A stretch of DNA of 64,000 nucleotides from Posidonia oceanica (GCA_037176725.1 JAZBRS010000029.1:44960001-45024000); one strand, 5' to 3'; shown: positions 40,087 to 52,072, counted from the stretch's first letter. Notes: generated by a model from the letters alone, not told the origin. Translations and numbers: made by a program.

Positions 40087-43000
40087 CTAGAGGAGAGCTG
40101 AACATACTGATTGCGGTGCCTCTGTGCTGATCATTGCCTTGCTGCCAGTTGGGACTGCCTCTACTGTGCCAGACTGCTCCTCATCCGAGTAGTAGTCCTC
40201 AATGCAGACCCAGTCTTCTGTCGGTGCCGCGGCTTGATCATCGGTCGATCCTAGGATTCCTGCACTGGTGAAGTTAGTGAGGTCTCTGGGGATGGTTGGT
40301 TCTTGATCCTCGAGCTGAAGGTAGTGATCTTTGTTGAGCTTGGGTTCGTAACCGAGGCCTTCAGATTTCCTCCGCTCCACCGCTATGATCGGCTCTGCGA
40401 TCCCCTGGCCATGACGCCCGAGCGGCGTACCCTTTATGTAACCCCACCTGTGACATACATTCTCGACCATTCGGAAGGGGTTGCTGTGAACGGCCAAGGA
40501 GTTGACACGTTCAAGATCAGGAATGAAGTTAACTGGCTCGCATCGATTAACGTGATATAGAGCTTCAGAAGTCTCAGGGTCAAACGGGATAGCTTGCGAA
40601 GACACGGGGGAGACTGCTTCGATCCGCTCCTTCTCAAAGTTCTCCGCCATGACGACAATGACATCATCGCCGCGACGGTACTTTATCATCCGATGGAGGG
40701 TCGAAGGAAGGACCTGATGCTTGTGGAGCCAAGGGCGCCCAAGCAGAAGATTGAAATTTGGCTTCAAGTCGACGACATAGAATTCTACATCGAAGACGAC
40801 CGGGCCAATGGCAAGAGGAATAATCAGAATCCCTAGAGCGTCATGGTGGGTGTTGTCGAAAGCTGTCATTCCCTTCACGGCTGGCGTGATGTCCTCGGCT
40901 TTGAATTCGAGCTTAGTTGCAGTACGCAAGGGGCAGACGTTAAGGCCTGACCCATTATCAACCAGTGTTAGGGGAATGCGAAAGCTTTTGAACTGAACCA
41001 TGACGAACAGGGGCTGGCTGTGATTAATCCCCGCCGGAGGCAGCTCATCACTTGTAAAAGAGATGACCTGGGGCTCCGCAATCAACCCTACCATGCTTTC
41101 CAAGGCTGAAGGCTCAATAGATTGGGACACACGGGCAGCCTGGAACACGCGAAGAAAAGCCTCGTGGTGTTCGGTAGAGGTGTGGATTAGATCCCAAATG
41201 GAAATGTCAGCTTTGACCTTCTTAAGTTGGGAGGTTAAGTCTGCCTTGGGTTGGTTCTTTTTGGCAACAAGAGGGGTTGTTTGGGCAAGCTCTAAGGGGG
41301 TAGTGGCAGGAAGTTGGGCCGCTACAGGCTGGGCAGGGATTTGGCTTGCTACAGGTTGATGTGGGGTTGGATCTGCTACGGGTTGGTTGGAGGGTGGGGG
41401 CATAGCAGGCTTGGGGTGATTTGGCCTAATTGCAGGTGTTGGGGGCCTGTAGACCCTCCCCGATCGCGTTACGTCCGCACACATTTCTGTGGCGTAGCTG
41501 TAAGGGACGCGATGGGTGTCCAAGGTTAAGTCAATAACCACTGGAGCACGTGCTGCGAGCACAGGAGGGGTTACAGGGGGACCTACTGGGTATTGAGGTC
41601 TACCTAGAGGGTATGGTTGTTGGGGTGGGAAGGCTGGGGCAGGTTGAGGTCTGCCTAGAAGGTGTACAGGGGATTCTAGCTGAGGTCGCCCTAAGAGGTG
41701 GACAGGGGATCTAGGCTGGGTTCTAGCTAGAAGGTGTACAGGGGATTGAGCCTGAGGAAGCACAGCGGGGGGCGCGGAGGGGCGCTCCAGCCTGGCACGT
41801 GGTCGGATCGTGTGAATTCCCAACTCGAAGCCAGCAACTGCCGCGAGATAGAGGTTCACAGGGAAAGGCTCAGAAATATCAGAGATAAGATCAGAAGGGT
41901 CTACTACGGAGGTAGTAGGCCCAAAAGGAAAGACAGAATGGATGCCTGAGGTTCCCGCCCCTCCTGGATAAGAGTGCTCCGGTAGGGGTTGGTGGATGAT
42001 GCCAGAATGAGGGGGAACAGCTGAATGTGCAAATGCATGCATGTGTGCTTGAGTGGATGCCTCGTGCGTGTCAATCACAATCGTTCCCGATTCGATTAGA
42101 TCCTGAATAGCGTTCCGCAAGGAGAAGCAATTGTCTGTCGAATGCCCGGCACTTCGATGGAAATTGCAGAAGAGGTTCGCCCTAAACCAATGCGGCAGAG
42201 GACTTGGGGGCAGACGAACCTCCGGGAACTTCAGGAGCGATGCAACCTTCGGCAAGATGACCGTGAGCGGTTCCACTAGTGGAGCGAATTTCCACTTCTC
42301 AGTGAGTGGCCTTCTTTGCCTTTGGTATGAGCCTTGCGGAACTGGTGCGGCAGGGTAGACCGGTCTAGCAGTGGTTGTGATTTGTGGTGTGGGTGGATTC
42401 CTAGGTGCAGGAGCATACACCATCTGAGCTGGGGCAGGCCGGGATGGCAAGCGAACAGGCACAGCAGGGGAGTTGACGAATGCAACAGCGGTTTTCGGCG
42501 AGTCTTTCCTCTTCGGGCGGTTGTTGTTGCTGCCGCTGTTGTTGTTGGATGCACTGCTGTTGGCACTGTTGCTGCTGATCGCGGCCTGCTTAGCGAACGC
42601 AGAGAGAGCCGAGAAGTTGCCACTCCGCAAAGAACTCTCCATGCGCGCTCCAGCTCTGATGAGTGCTGCAAAAGTAGTGATTGGTTGGATGCTAAGCAGA
42701 GCTCCGAGAGACAGCTGTGCCCCTTTGATGACGATCTCAATAGACTCCTCGTCAGAGGGTCTATCTCGAACCTGAGAGGCAAGGGCGCGCCAACGGCCGA
42801 CGTACTCCCCGAACGGCTCGCCGGAATTCTGCTTGATTGCGATCAAGTCCGCCCGCTTTGGGACTAGATCGAGGTTGAAGGAGTATTGTTCCAGGAACGC
42901 CTGACTGAGGTCGTTCCAAGTCTTGATGGCTGACATGTCAAGCGATGTAAACCACTTGAGTGCCGGCCCGGTCAAACTCTTCTGGAACAGGCGGATCAGC

Positions 43001-43173
43001 AACCTCTCGTCAGCTTGAAGCTGAGCGAGATCACCGCAATACGCCTTTCGGTGTGCTACAGGGCAGCCCCTACCATTGTATTTCTCGAAGTCCGGGATTT
43101 TGAACTTCGGAGGGAGTACCGCCTCTGGAAAGCAGCAGAGGTCCCGGAATTGGTAGGTCTGGTGCTCAGTACC
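40087..43173 (-). CDS. gag: B gag core, protease and G-patch
   Basis: An uninterrupted frame, 971 residues from the Met at 43002, also open back to the TAG at 43174. The capsid-like Retrotrans_gag region is near residues 1-120 (LKWFTSLD, EPFGEYVGRW), a CHHC knuckle CNFHRSAGHSTDNC near 275, and a Pro-rich region with short repeats (SPVHLLGRPQ) near 410-450. Retropepsin-like protease: VDNGSGLNV near 680 and LLGRPWLH near 750. A G-patch-like GTPLGRHGQG lies near 855. It ends in an acidic IEDYYSDEEQSG region. The intact protease Asp and long frame make this the best-preserved coding unit here. Cleavage would release capsid, nucleocapsid and protease. Confidence 0.85.
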   Translation of the reverse strand, partial: GTEHQTYQFRDLCCFPEAVLPPKFKIPDFEKYNGRGCPVAHRKAYCGDLAQLQADERLLIRLFQKSLTGPALKWFTSLDMSAIKTWNDLSQAFLEQYSFNLDLVPKRADLIAIKQNSGEPFGEYVGRWRALASQVRDRPSDEESIEIVIKGAQLSLGALLSIQPITTFAALIRAGARMESSLRSGNFSALSAFAKQAAISSNSANSSASNNNSGSNNNRPKRKDSPKTAVAFVNSPAVPVRLPSRPAPAQMVYAPAPRNPPTPQITTTARPVYPAAPVPQGSYQRQRRPLTEKWKFAPLVEPLTVILPKVASLLKFPEVRLPPSPLPHWFRANLFCNFHRSAGHSTDNCFSLRNAIQDLIESGTIVIDTHEASTQAHMHAFAHSAVPPHSGIIHQPLPEHSYPGGAGTSGIHSVFPFGPTTSVVDPSDLISDISEPFPVNLYLAAVAGFELGIHTIRPRARLERPSAPPAVLPQAQSPVHLLARTQPRSPVHLLGRPQLESPVHLLGRPQPAPAFPPQQPYPLGRPQYPVGPPVTPPVLAARAPVVIDLTLDTHRVPYSYATEMCADVTRSGRVYRPPTPAIRPNHPKPAMPPPSNQPVADPTPHQPVASQIPAQPVAAQLPATTPLELAQTTPLVAKKNQPKADLTSQLKKVKADISIWDLIHTSTEHHEAFLRVFQAARVSQSIEPSALESMVGLIAEPQVISFTSDELPPAGINHSQPLFVMVQFKSFRIPLTLVDNGSGLNVCPLRTATKLEFKAEDITPAVKGMTAFDNTHHDALGILIIPLAIGPVVFDVEFYVVDLKPNFNLLLGRPWLHKHQVLPSTLHRMIKYRRGDDVIVVMAENFEKERIEAVSPVSSQAIPFDPETSEALYHVNRCEPVNFIPDLERVNSLAVHSNPFRMVENVCHRWGYIKGTPLGRHGQGIAEPIIAVERRKSEGLGYEPKLNKDHYLQLEDQEPTIPRDLTNFTSAGILGSTDDQAAAPTEDWVCIEDYYSDEEQSGTVEAVPTGSKAMISTEAPQSVCSALL

Positions 43174-44340
43174 CTACACTAGTCGTAGTGCCTTCTCCAG
43201 GACGTCCATCCGATTATTGATAGGGTCCGGAGTTGCTGCTATAGGGGAGGGATCAGCAGGGGTAGTGAGCACATACGCCGAATGGGTCGCACCTAAGTGC
43301 TCCTCCGGATCTACCATAGCGTCGCCTGGTGGAGCAACGGGATGGCCGGCGTATCCGTGCTGGGGAACTGTGTATGCAGGAGTGTATGCAGGATGCTGGG
43401 CTTGATGCAAAGGAGAAGAGTAGATGCCATGCTGTGCTGGGTAGGATGACGGAGCACCAGTTGCTGTACAGGCGGGGTGCCAGACAGCGAGCCAGTGAGG
43501 TATTGGGCTCCAGCCGGTCCGAAGGACTGACCACCAGGGGGAAGAGGAGCATGTTGTGCCAAGTGTTGTGCAACCGGAGGTAGTAAACGGGCCCCCATCG
43601 TCGGAACCGTGAGTAGTTGAGACGATGGTCGAGGCGGAGGTGTAGAGGTAGATGCATGAGGTGCAGGAACTGGCCTCAAAGGAACCACAGGAACGACAGG
43701 AGCACAGGAAGGACGAACTGATAGAGCCATGCCCTGCAGTTTCTGGGCAAGCTCCATCAGGTGCTGGTACTGCGCCTCAGGCGTCTCGCCAGTGGGGACG
43801 CTGAAGTGTAGTGCCGGCGGAGGTTGAGAAGCAAGTGGCACGGACACAGACTGTCCGGGAGGAAAAAGGTTCTACAGAAAAAGTCACAGCAGCGGTAGAT
43901 GGGATGTCAAAGGCGACGTATCCCTGGGATGGAGGGGGCAGTGGCGTCTCCGAAATGCGAGTAACGGTCGTCAAGATAGACTCAGCGATCGGATCCAGAG
44001 AAAGAGATGCTTGCCACTGTCCCGGGACATACTGGGATCCTAGAGGCGCCAGGGGAGGAAACCCTGGCGTCGGAGGGGGAACCACGGGGACAGAAGGAGC
44101 AACCGGAGGGGCTGGAACAGAAACACCCTCCGTGACAGGAGTGAAGAGAGGCTCACTGACGTACTGGGCCATCGCTGACCTAGAGCGCGTGAGAACAGGG
44201 CTGCGACGGGTGTTCAAGCGGTGATTCCTAATAGGAGCTATCGTCGCAAAGGCGGATAGCTCAGAAGGGGGAATGGTCGCGAATAAGGTCGCAACAGGGG
44301 TGCCAACAAAGGGTCGGTACTCAAGCTCTAGCAAGGGGAA
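43174..44340 (-). pseudogene. B ORF1 / N-terminal gag extension
   Basis: The N-terminal part (44334-43777) and the C-terminal part (43410-43174, ending DPINNRMDVLEKALRLV then TAG) are in the gag frame. The middle (43847-43311), which carries QYQHLMELAQKLQGMALSV and the Pro-rich segment, is in another frame. Two compensating indels, near 43850 and 43400, therefore flank it. The likely Met is at 44173 (MAQYVSEPLF). The TAG position is identical to that in E1. Confidence 0.7.
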
Positions 44341-45518
44341 CTCGCTTACCGATCACTGGTGACACAAACAAAAGGAAACTAGGGTTAGAAACTGAAAAGA
44401 TGAATGCAAATGAGTTAAGTTAAATGGCATGAATGATATGCATGCTTTCTAGTATGCCCCCCTTACCTAGCTAGTGTATCTTAGCAGGTGATCTACTTCG
44501 GGTATCCCTGGGTGTACGGGTCACCGACTCAGGTCAGAAAAGTAGGTTCCCTGCCTAACTCCCGGCCCAAAGCTCAGGTAATGACAGGGTGGTGCGTTGG
44601 TGGCCTCTACCCCGCCAAAGCGTGGGTGGTATGCTCTACTAACACCGACACGACCCCCGGACAAAGGGGGGGACAGACCGACTGCCTCGCGCCACGCCCA
44701 AAGCGGTGGAACAAGAGGCCGGGACTGTCCTTCGCAGACTAATAGGTGGACTCAGATGAGAAGATGCATGCCCTATATGATGCTTATGCAAATGATTAAA
44801 GTCTTTTATCTTGCGCGTTTTATTAACCAAAGGGGGTGAAGGATTGTTTGAAGTCTCTAGTTACCCCTAGAAATTCTTTTTACTTGCTGTTTTTAGTTTA
44901 CCATGGGGAGAGCAAACAAGTCTCTACTATCCTAGGCATGGCATATGCGAAAGGGAAGAAAATCAGTCAGACATGGCAGGCAAACAACATACAACACAGC
45001 AAAAGGCAAGTGCATGGCATGTGCGAGTGTTCGTGAGCATGATAGTGAAGAAAAGGCATTCATCATGTCAAAAGGCATATATGCAAGGCATGTGCGTGCG
45101 TAATGACATAGCAAAGGTGTAAGAAAAGCATTCAGCATTCAAAAAGCATGCATTGTTGCCAAACAAGTATGTAGACATGCATTGTGCGAGAAATAAAGCA
45201 ATAAAAAGCTGATAGATAAAGGAAAGATAAAGACAAGTAAGCATTAAAGCAGGTAAGAGCAGAAGCAGAGAAACAAACAAGCAAGAAGCAAGCAATCAGG
45301 CAAGCAAACAAGTAAGAGCGCCGCAGCAGGCAAAGCGAAGCAAAATAGAGCGCAAACCGAGGCCAAGGAGGTGCAAAACCTAGGCAGAGTAGCCACGAGG
45401 TGACTTGCTAGGAGTTTGCACAGAAAAGCGAGCAAAACAGGCAAAGAAGGCACAAACGGCAGACAAAGCTACAAAACAGGTGAGCGAAAAAGCCAGGAAC
45501 GAAAGCCGGAGTCTGCAT
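44341..45518 (-). other. B leader between PBS and ORF1
   Basis: Noncoding leader of about 1.2 kb. The shared block (44590-44760) has CCCCC (44654-44658) pairing with GGGGG (44666-44670). GTGTCACCAG|TGATCGGTAAGCGAG near 44345-44370 is a splice-site-like region before ORF1. The 45100-45500 part is rich in AGGCAA and AAGCAA. Confidence 0.6.
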
Positions 45519-45536
45519 TCCCCAGCGGAGTCGCCA
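45519..45536 (-). other. B primer-binding site, tRNA-Arg
   Basis: On the minus strand TGGCGACTCCGCTGGGGA, 18 of 18 bases matching my recollection of plant tRNA-Arg plus CCA. It starts one base after the LTR. Confidence 0.9.
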
Positions 45537-45838
45537 CTGTAGTAATCCCAATCAGAATCAGGCTTACTATTAGCGACGATGATCCGAGGAGGAGGGCTCA
45601 ACTCGAAAACACTTAAAAAGGGAAGAAAAGAAGAAGATAAGACAAATCAGAGTCGCCACCGTGTTTATTATCGGGAGACAAGGAAAACCGGGGGAAATGC
45701 GTGAATTAACACGCAAAACCAAGCAAGAAATGCAAAGCAAAGCAATGCAAAGGAAAACAAATGCAAATACATGCAAATGAGATGACTCATGTCTAGGATA
45801 AGGGTGATATGGTCATTGCAGGCCAAAAGACTGGGCAA

Positions 45839-45905
45839 GGACTCTTGTTACGCGCGGGGAAGGTGTTAAGCACCCCCGACACGCCCGAGAATCGGTCTTT
45901 CTAGG
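45839..45905 (-). promoter_or_regulatory. Conserved LTR block (B 5' LTR)
   Basis: GGTGTTAAGCACC at 45862-45874, with one change from the other B LTR, in the loop. Confidence 0.6.
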
Positions 45906-46212
45906 CTTACGCTCGCATACGCAGGGAAATGCATATCTGAATGCCTAAATGCCAATGAATGCCTGAATGAATGCTCATAGGTGTGCTCTAAGTGGTGGGA
46001 TGCAATGCAAGAAAGTAAACGTGCTGTCTAAGTGCTCAGCAGCGCTGTCTGTGTTCCGAACCGGGCGAAACCTGGCTCGTGAGAACTCCAGGCAGTAAGC
46101 ATCACTGCCCTAAATGCAAATGCAAGCGGAAAAAGCAAAACAATGGTAAAACCATGCAGGTGCAAGCGACATGCAAGAGAAAAAGACGTAAAACAGCGAA
46201 ACAATGCAAGAA

Positions 46213-46785
46213 ACGAGAGCGGCAGGCAAAACGGTGCAAGAAAACAAGACGGGCACGCAAAACGGTGCTAGAAGCGAAGTGGGCACGCAAAACGGTGCCA
46301 AAAGCGAAGCAGGCACGCAAAACAGTGCCAAAGACAAAGCGGGCACGCAAAAAGGTGCCAAAAACAAAGCGGGCATGCGAAACGGTGCCAAAAGCGAAGC
46401 GGGCACTCAAAACGGTGCCAAAAGCGAGGCAGGCATGCAAAACGGTGCCAAAAACAAAGTGGGCACGCAAAACGGTGCCAAAAACAAAGCGGGCACGCGA
46501 AATGGTGCCAAAAGAGAAGCGGGCACGCAAAACGGTGCCAAAAGCGAAGCAGGCATGCAAAACGGTGCCAAAGACAAAGCGGGCACGCAAAATGGTGCCA
46601 AAGACAAAGCGGGCACGCAGAACGGTGCCAAATGGGAAGCGGGCATGCAAAACGGTGCCAAGGACAAAGCGGGCACGCAAAACGGTGTCAAAGACAAAGC
46701 GGGCACGCAGAACGGTGCTAAAAGCGAAGCAGGCACACAAAACAGTGCCAAAGACAAAGCGGGCACGTAAAATGGTGCCAAAAAA
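46213..46785 (-). repeat. 30-bp hairpin minisatellite in B 5' LTR
   Basis: About 19 copies of the same 30-bp unit, more than in the partner LTR. Variants within the array (for example AAAGACAAAGCGGGC) are shared by both LTRs. Confidence 0.9.
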
Positions 46786-49700
46786 CGGAATAAAACCTCG
46801 GCAAAACCATGCAGATACAAATGCAAAGAGAGAGGATGAGAAAAGTAAAAAGGGAGGCAAACAGTGCGTGTGTGAGAACAGGCATTGTTTAAGGGCCACG
46901 CAGAGCAGGTGTGAAGACCTACACTGGGGAGAACAAGCGAGTGGAGGGATTACCACCGCTTTGTGACTGTTTTCCACTAAACCGCTCCACGATGTGTCTC
47001 GCACGCTGCCCAAAGCTCGCGGTGCGATCGGATCGTGGAAAAGGTGGAAGAAAGTCCAGGGGAAACGCAACACAAAACACTTGGGAATACGCGAAACGAG
47101 GAACGGAGTTGATAGATAAGAAGAGGAAGTCCTATTCTACATGATCGAGGAAACAGGAAGCGAAAACGATGCATGCAATGCAAATGGTATGCAAATGAAT
47201 GTTGTGCAAGGGTTCAGGAGGGCGTACCTGGAAAATCTGGAGCCTGATCTGAAATCTGCTTGCTCCATGCTGAAGAGCGCTTCGCCGGGGTCGTCAGGGT
47301 AGCTTGTTTGAGAAGATCCAACAGCCGGATTGGAAGATGTCGCAGCTTCAAGGCAGAGGGGCCAGAACAGGGGAGAAGAACAGATCTAAGTGTTCAGGAG
47401 GTCCTAGGGGTGTGCAGACAGGTCCTCCCATGTAAATGGGAGCTAAAGAAGCTTTAAGTGTGTGCAGAGGATGCAAAAAGCTAGGATGCATGAATGCAAA
47501 TGCATGCAGAAAGCAAGAAAAGACTCAGGAGGGATTTTTCAGAAAATTGGGGGTTCAAATGCAATTTTTGAAAAGATGGGGGTCTAAATGCAAAAGCTTT
47601 GAAAAGTTTGGGGCTTTCATGCAAGGATTTTGAAAAAAAGGAGGGTCTGCATGCAATTTTCCAAAAGGGGTATGCATCAGGACAAGCTTTGAAAACATAT
47701 GGCAGATTAAGATGCAATTTTGAAATCATTAGGGTTCAAAATGCAATTTTTCCAGAAAAACAGGGTCCTAAGTAGTCTGGGAATGCAAATGGGGGACCTA
47801 CATGCAATTTTTCAAACATATGGGGCTAAAATGCAATTTTTGAAGCAAAATATGCATTTAAATGATTTTTATAAGCATGCTGAGGACCTATGTGTAATTT
47901 TCAAATCATGCAGGGTCAAAAATGCAATTTTTGAAGCAAAATATGCATTAAGGGGGCAGACAGAGGACTGACATGCAATTTTTAAAATATGCAAGGTCAA
48001 AAATGCAATTTAATAAGCTAAATATGCATTAAAATGATTACTGTGCATTAGAAAGGACCTACATGCAAAAATCAGAAAACAGAGGGGGAAAAATGCAATG
48101 CAACAAGCAAAAATGAAAAATAAAACCTAAGTTCTACAGGACAGAGGATCAGGATGCAAATACTGAAAACAGAGGGGACCCGGAATGCAATTTCATATGG
48201 CAAAAAACATGCATTAAATTAAATTAAACTACTGCAGGACTTAAGTGCAAAAATCAAAAGCTGGAGGGCCAAAGTCTAACTTATTACTGAAGAAAAGCAC
48301 AGTAAATGGATCAGCATGCAAATAAGGAAAACTACAAACATTTCATGCAATTTAATATAATTTCAGTTTAGCAATCAGCAAATTAAATCAAATAAAGGAC
48401 TGGAATGCAAAATAACAAGAACTCAGACCAGAAATGCAATATTTAACGAAAAACTTAGATATCTGGAAAATAAAGGAACAATGTAATGGCCGACGGCCAT
48501 GGACACTGTAGCAGCAAGCTGCCAGCGTCCATGAACGCCGGCACGGGGGTGCTAGGGCTGCGCAGACCGGCGGGGAGGCATCTCCAGATCCTGACGGTGC
48601 TCGGACGACGCTCGGCGGAGCTCGACGCGGGCTGGAGCGAGCCGGAGAGGCCACCGGAGGTCTGCAGAGCTTCAGAAGTGCGCTCCGGGCGATCGGCGCG
48701 ATGACGCGGCGATCTAAAGACCGGAGCGAGTTCCTGAGACTCGTGCAGACCGGAGGGTGCTGCTGGAGCACTGTTCTGCTGACCGGAGCGGAGGGACGCG
48801 CGGAGAGACTCGCCGGAGAAGACGACTCTGGCTGGAGAGGCCACCGGCGCAGGAGCGAAGAAAAGCCTATTCTAAGGGGGGGAAAGCAAGAGGGGAGGAA
48901 GATTAGGCTAAAGAGATAAAGAGTTACCTGTCTCCGCGTCTGAGAAGTCCTCCCGACGCAGGTGGTTTCAGAGGTCGCCAGTGGAGTTCGTCTGGCCGCT
49001 GCGGGCGCCGTCTGCTGCTCGCGAGGATTGGAATCGCCTCCACGGAGCCCTCCGGTGCTTCCCAGATGCTTGGACGCGAGCTTCGAAGATCAGCGGGTGA
49101 TTTCGCAAGTTTTGGGTTCACAGAGGCAGCCGGAGACCGGGGGGAGTGTCCGCTGCTCCTCAGGCCGGATAGGACCCTCTGGAAGGTTGCTGGAGGTCTG
49201 GTGAACGTTTCTGGGTGGTCGAATTGGGTCGCGGTGGGCTGTGGGTGGAGTTTGCAAGTTGGTTGATTTTCTGGTCAGAGGGGATTGCAGGTGTTTGATG
49301 TCGTGGGTAGGTGCGGTGGTGGGTTGCTGGGCTAAAGGTCGGGTGCCTCGGGAAGGTGGAGTTCAGGCGAATGACTGGGGAAGGTTTGGGATGGTGTGGA
49401 GGTCTGTGGTGAAGGCAATTTTCAGGAGAGGAGAGGTTGGGTTGCAGTGGAATTTCAGGTGAAATCGGGGGTGGTTCTGAGGTGGAAAGGCCGTGGAAGA
49501 GTGGAGGAGGAATGCTGGGTGTTAGGTGAAGGATTTGGTCAGGAAATGGAAGGGAATTGGAGGCTGGAACGGGCTTGGTTTCTGAGTAACAAGAAGGGGG
49601 AAGGCTGCTGAGGAATTCAGAGGAAGGAGAAGGAGATTTGCTTGGGAATTATCTGGATTTCTCAGCTCTCTCTCTCGGATGGCAAAAGAAGGCATTGAAG

Positions 49701-51642
49701 GGGGGTGAAAGCTGAGGCTTTATCTGCTGCTCTCGGGCTTGCTCGCGCGCTCTGGAATTCAAATTCCACCGGCGCCATCCACTGTAGCTGAGGGAGACGA
49801 GTAGCCGGCGAGATGACAGGCAGTAAATGCCTCCCAGAAAAGGTGCTGAGAGAAGAGAGAGGAGCGGCGAGCTGTAGGCCGATTGGACGGAGGGGGAAGA
49901 AGTTGAATTTGAAAAAGAAGGGGGAGTGCTGTGCAGCTTCGCGGGAGGAGAAGGAAGAAGCTGAGGAAGAAGAAGGAAGAGGAAGAAGGAGGGGAGTGGG
50001 CCGGGCCGCGAACCGGAGGAAAAAAATTCAAAAAGGAAAAGAAAGAAGGAAGGGGGACGGGCTGGACTGGGCCCAGCAGAAAAAAAGAAAAAGAATAGGA
50101 AGAAAGGGAGAAAGAGAGGAGAAAAAGAGGAGAAATAAATTAAGTAAAAATAAAATAAAAATAGGTAGAAATATTAGGGTGATTGTGTTTTAAGTTAGGA
50201 TGTTGATTAAATTTTTAGTGACTATTTTTAGTTGATTAATTCTGATTTTAGACGGGTTTTGGGTTTGATTAGGGTTTTAAGGGTTTTCTTTGTTTTTAAT
50301 TTGTTTTCCATTTTGATTAAGTGTTTGTTAAGCCTTTTAAGTTATTTTTTAATTATGCTTTTCTTGTTAAGTTGGGATGTTAATTAGGATTTTTTAAGAT
50401 TTATTTTTGGATTAATTAGAGTGAGTTTTGGCATTTGATTTTAGTCCTTTTAGGATTCTTCTTAAGTCTTCTTTAAATTATACTTTTGATTTTTATTTGT
50501 TAAGTTTTCTTGATGTTTTTTGGTTAAGTTTCTTCTTGATGGATTAAGTGTTTTTAAATCTTTTTAATTTGTTTCTCATTTTCTTTTTAATTAAGTTCTT
50601 AAGTTGTCCTTTCTAGGTTTGTTAAGTCAAGCTTTTTTTCATTAATTATTTGTCTTAGTGTTTTTAATTGTTTTACTTCTTCTTATGGTTTGTTCTTAGA
50701 TTATTTTGATAGGGTTTTCATTTTTGGTTGCTTTTGATTATATTTTAGTTTTTTCCTTGATTTTATAGCATTTTATTTTGGTTATTTTGTATTTTTTAGG
50801 TTACATTCCTTGGTTTTCCATTTTAGCTAATTTTAGTTGGGTTTAGGTTTTTAATTGTTTGTTTAGTATTTTTAATTATTTTTCTTAGGGTTCTGGTTTG
50901 TTTCCCTTTTGTTTTAGAGTTTTAGATGTTATTAAGGGTTTTTTATGGATTTTAGCAAATGAAGGAAAAGGAAAAGAGAAGGAAGAAGAAAAGGGAAAAA
51001 GGAGGAATAAAGGGGAAAGAGATGAGTTGGGAAAAACAATTTTTTAAAAGTCAGGGAAAATGCTAAAAATAAGGTAAAAATAGAAATAAGATAGATAAGA
51101 AATAGAAGCACAAAGGGGGCCCACAGCCAGGCAAGAAAAAGAGAGAGAAAGGGATGAAAAGAGGGAGGATAATCAGGAGAGAGAGAGAGGAGAGAGAAAA
51201 GGATAATCCAGGAGCGAGAAAAGGATAATTTAGGTAAAAGGAAGGCTTAAAGGTCTTGAAATGGGGTGAAAATTGGGGAGTGTGTAGCCTAGGGTTTCTA
51301 GTGTTGGTTCTAGGGCTTTGGTTTAATTTTGAGCAAGTTTTGGAGGGGTTTTGAGGTGTAGAAAAAGGGTGGTTTCACCTAAGTTTTCTAGGGTTTTTGG
51401 GAATGGTTTTGGGCTGAAAGTTTTCAAGTGTTTGGGTAGGTTTGCTGAGTAGGGGTTGATGGGTTTTCCTATGGTTTTTGGGCAGGTTTTGGGCTTGGGA
51501 AGAGGGTGTAGGCATAGGTCAAGTTAGGCTTGTTTTGAAGGGTGAGATGAAGAGGGTTGGGGGTTATTTTGACCTAGGTTTAGATCCAGCGGTCACCAGA
51601 AGGTCCCAAATGATCCGAGCCTGTCAAGATGGGGTGTCAATA

Positions 51643-52072
51643 GATGTCCCTCCCTGAGCAAGGTCAAGCGGAGCGAGGCCGCTGCTCAGGGTTGACAAGA
51701 CACCCCATCTGACCGGCGGGAGCAGAGATTTGCTATGGGCGTGAGCTACTTATTCGGCGGATGCACCGAAAATCGTAGCCCGTTGCCGCAATGCAAAATG
51801 CACGTGCAGATGGATGATGTGCAGAGTATGCAATGCATGCCAATGCGAATGCAATGCAGACGTTAGTACAAAAGTTAGTGCAACTAGAATGCTGATGCAA
51901 TGCAAGTGATGCTGATGATGCTAAATTAGTATGCAATGCTAGCTGAGAAGGTGCAGAGATGATGCAAGAGAAATGCTAGAAGAAAGGCGCGATGTGGCGC
52001 GAGGACCTGGCGGGAAGGCCAGACTTGCGCGACAAGGCAAGAAAGAAAAGGTGCAGCTTGTCCCCGCCCAGG
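51643..52072 (-). repeat. 430-bp copy of B 3' internal sequence outside the 5' LTR
   Basis: Matches 29359-29788 with only a handful of changes. It begins with the polypurine tract and palindrome arm and ends at CGCCCAGG, where A gag resumes. Sequence from inside an element should not lie outside its 5' LTR, so this is the remnant of a neighbouring copy that shared this LTR. Confidence 0.85.

Larger units (their letters stand above)
23300..51642 (-). mobile_element. Element B: 28.3-kb Tat-lineage retrotransposon
   Basis: Both LTRs (6.06 and 6.10 kb) flank a 16.2-kb internal region. In the minus sense the order is PBS, leader, ORF1, gag-protease-G-patch, linker, RT-RNase H-RNase H-integrase, an extra plant-mobile-domain-like ORF, three hairpin-repeat arrays, polypurine tract. 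It lies in A ORF1. The size is above that of most plant LTR elements and in the Ogre range. Coding breaks are few: an ORF1 out-of-frame stretch, a 1-nt loss before RT, and TAGs at 43174, 37663, 37600 and 36199. No target duplication can be verified because the right flank was lost. Confidence 0.85.
45538..51642 (-). mobile_element. B 5' LTR, 6.1 kb
   Basis: The same structure as 23300-29358. The distal end reads GTCAATA on the plus strand instead of GTCAACA, so its first TG is mutated. Differences from the other LTR include about three more minisatellite units (46213-46785), a missing 30-bp piece near 47650, an 18-bp loss near 47055 and scattered substitutions. It contains the hairpin at 46058-46078 and the PBS-like echo at 45648-45660. 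Confidence 0.9.

Noticed and set aside
51643..52072. B LTR ending at 52072 instead of 51642
   Set aside because: The polypurine tract sits right at 29359. LTRs E1 and E2 end at the same GTCAACA against foreign sequence, and the TG..CA ends fit only the shorter LTR.
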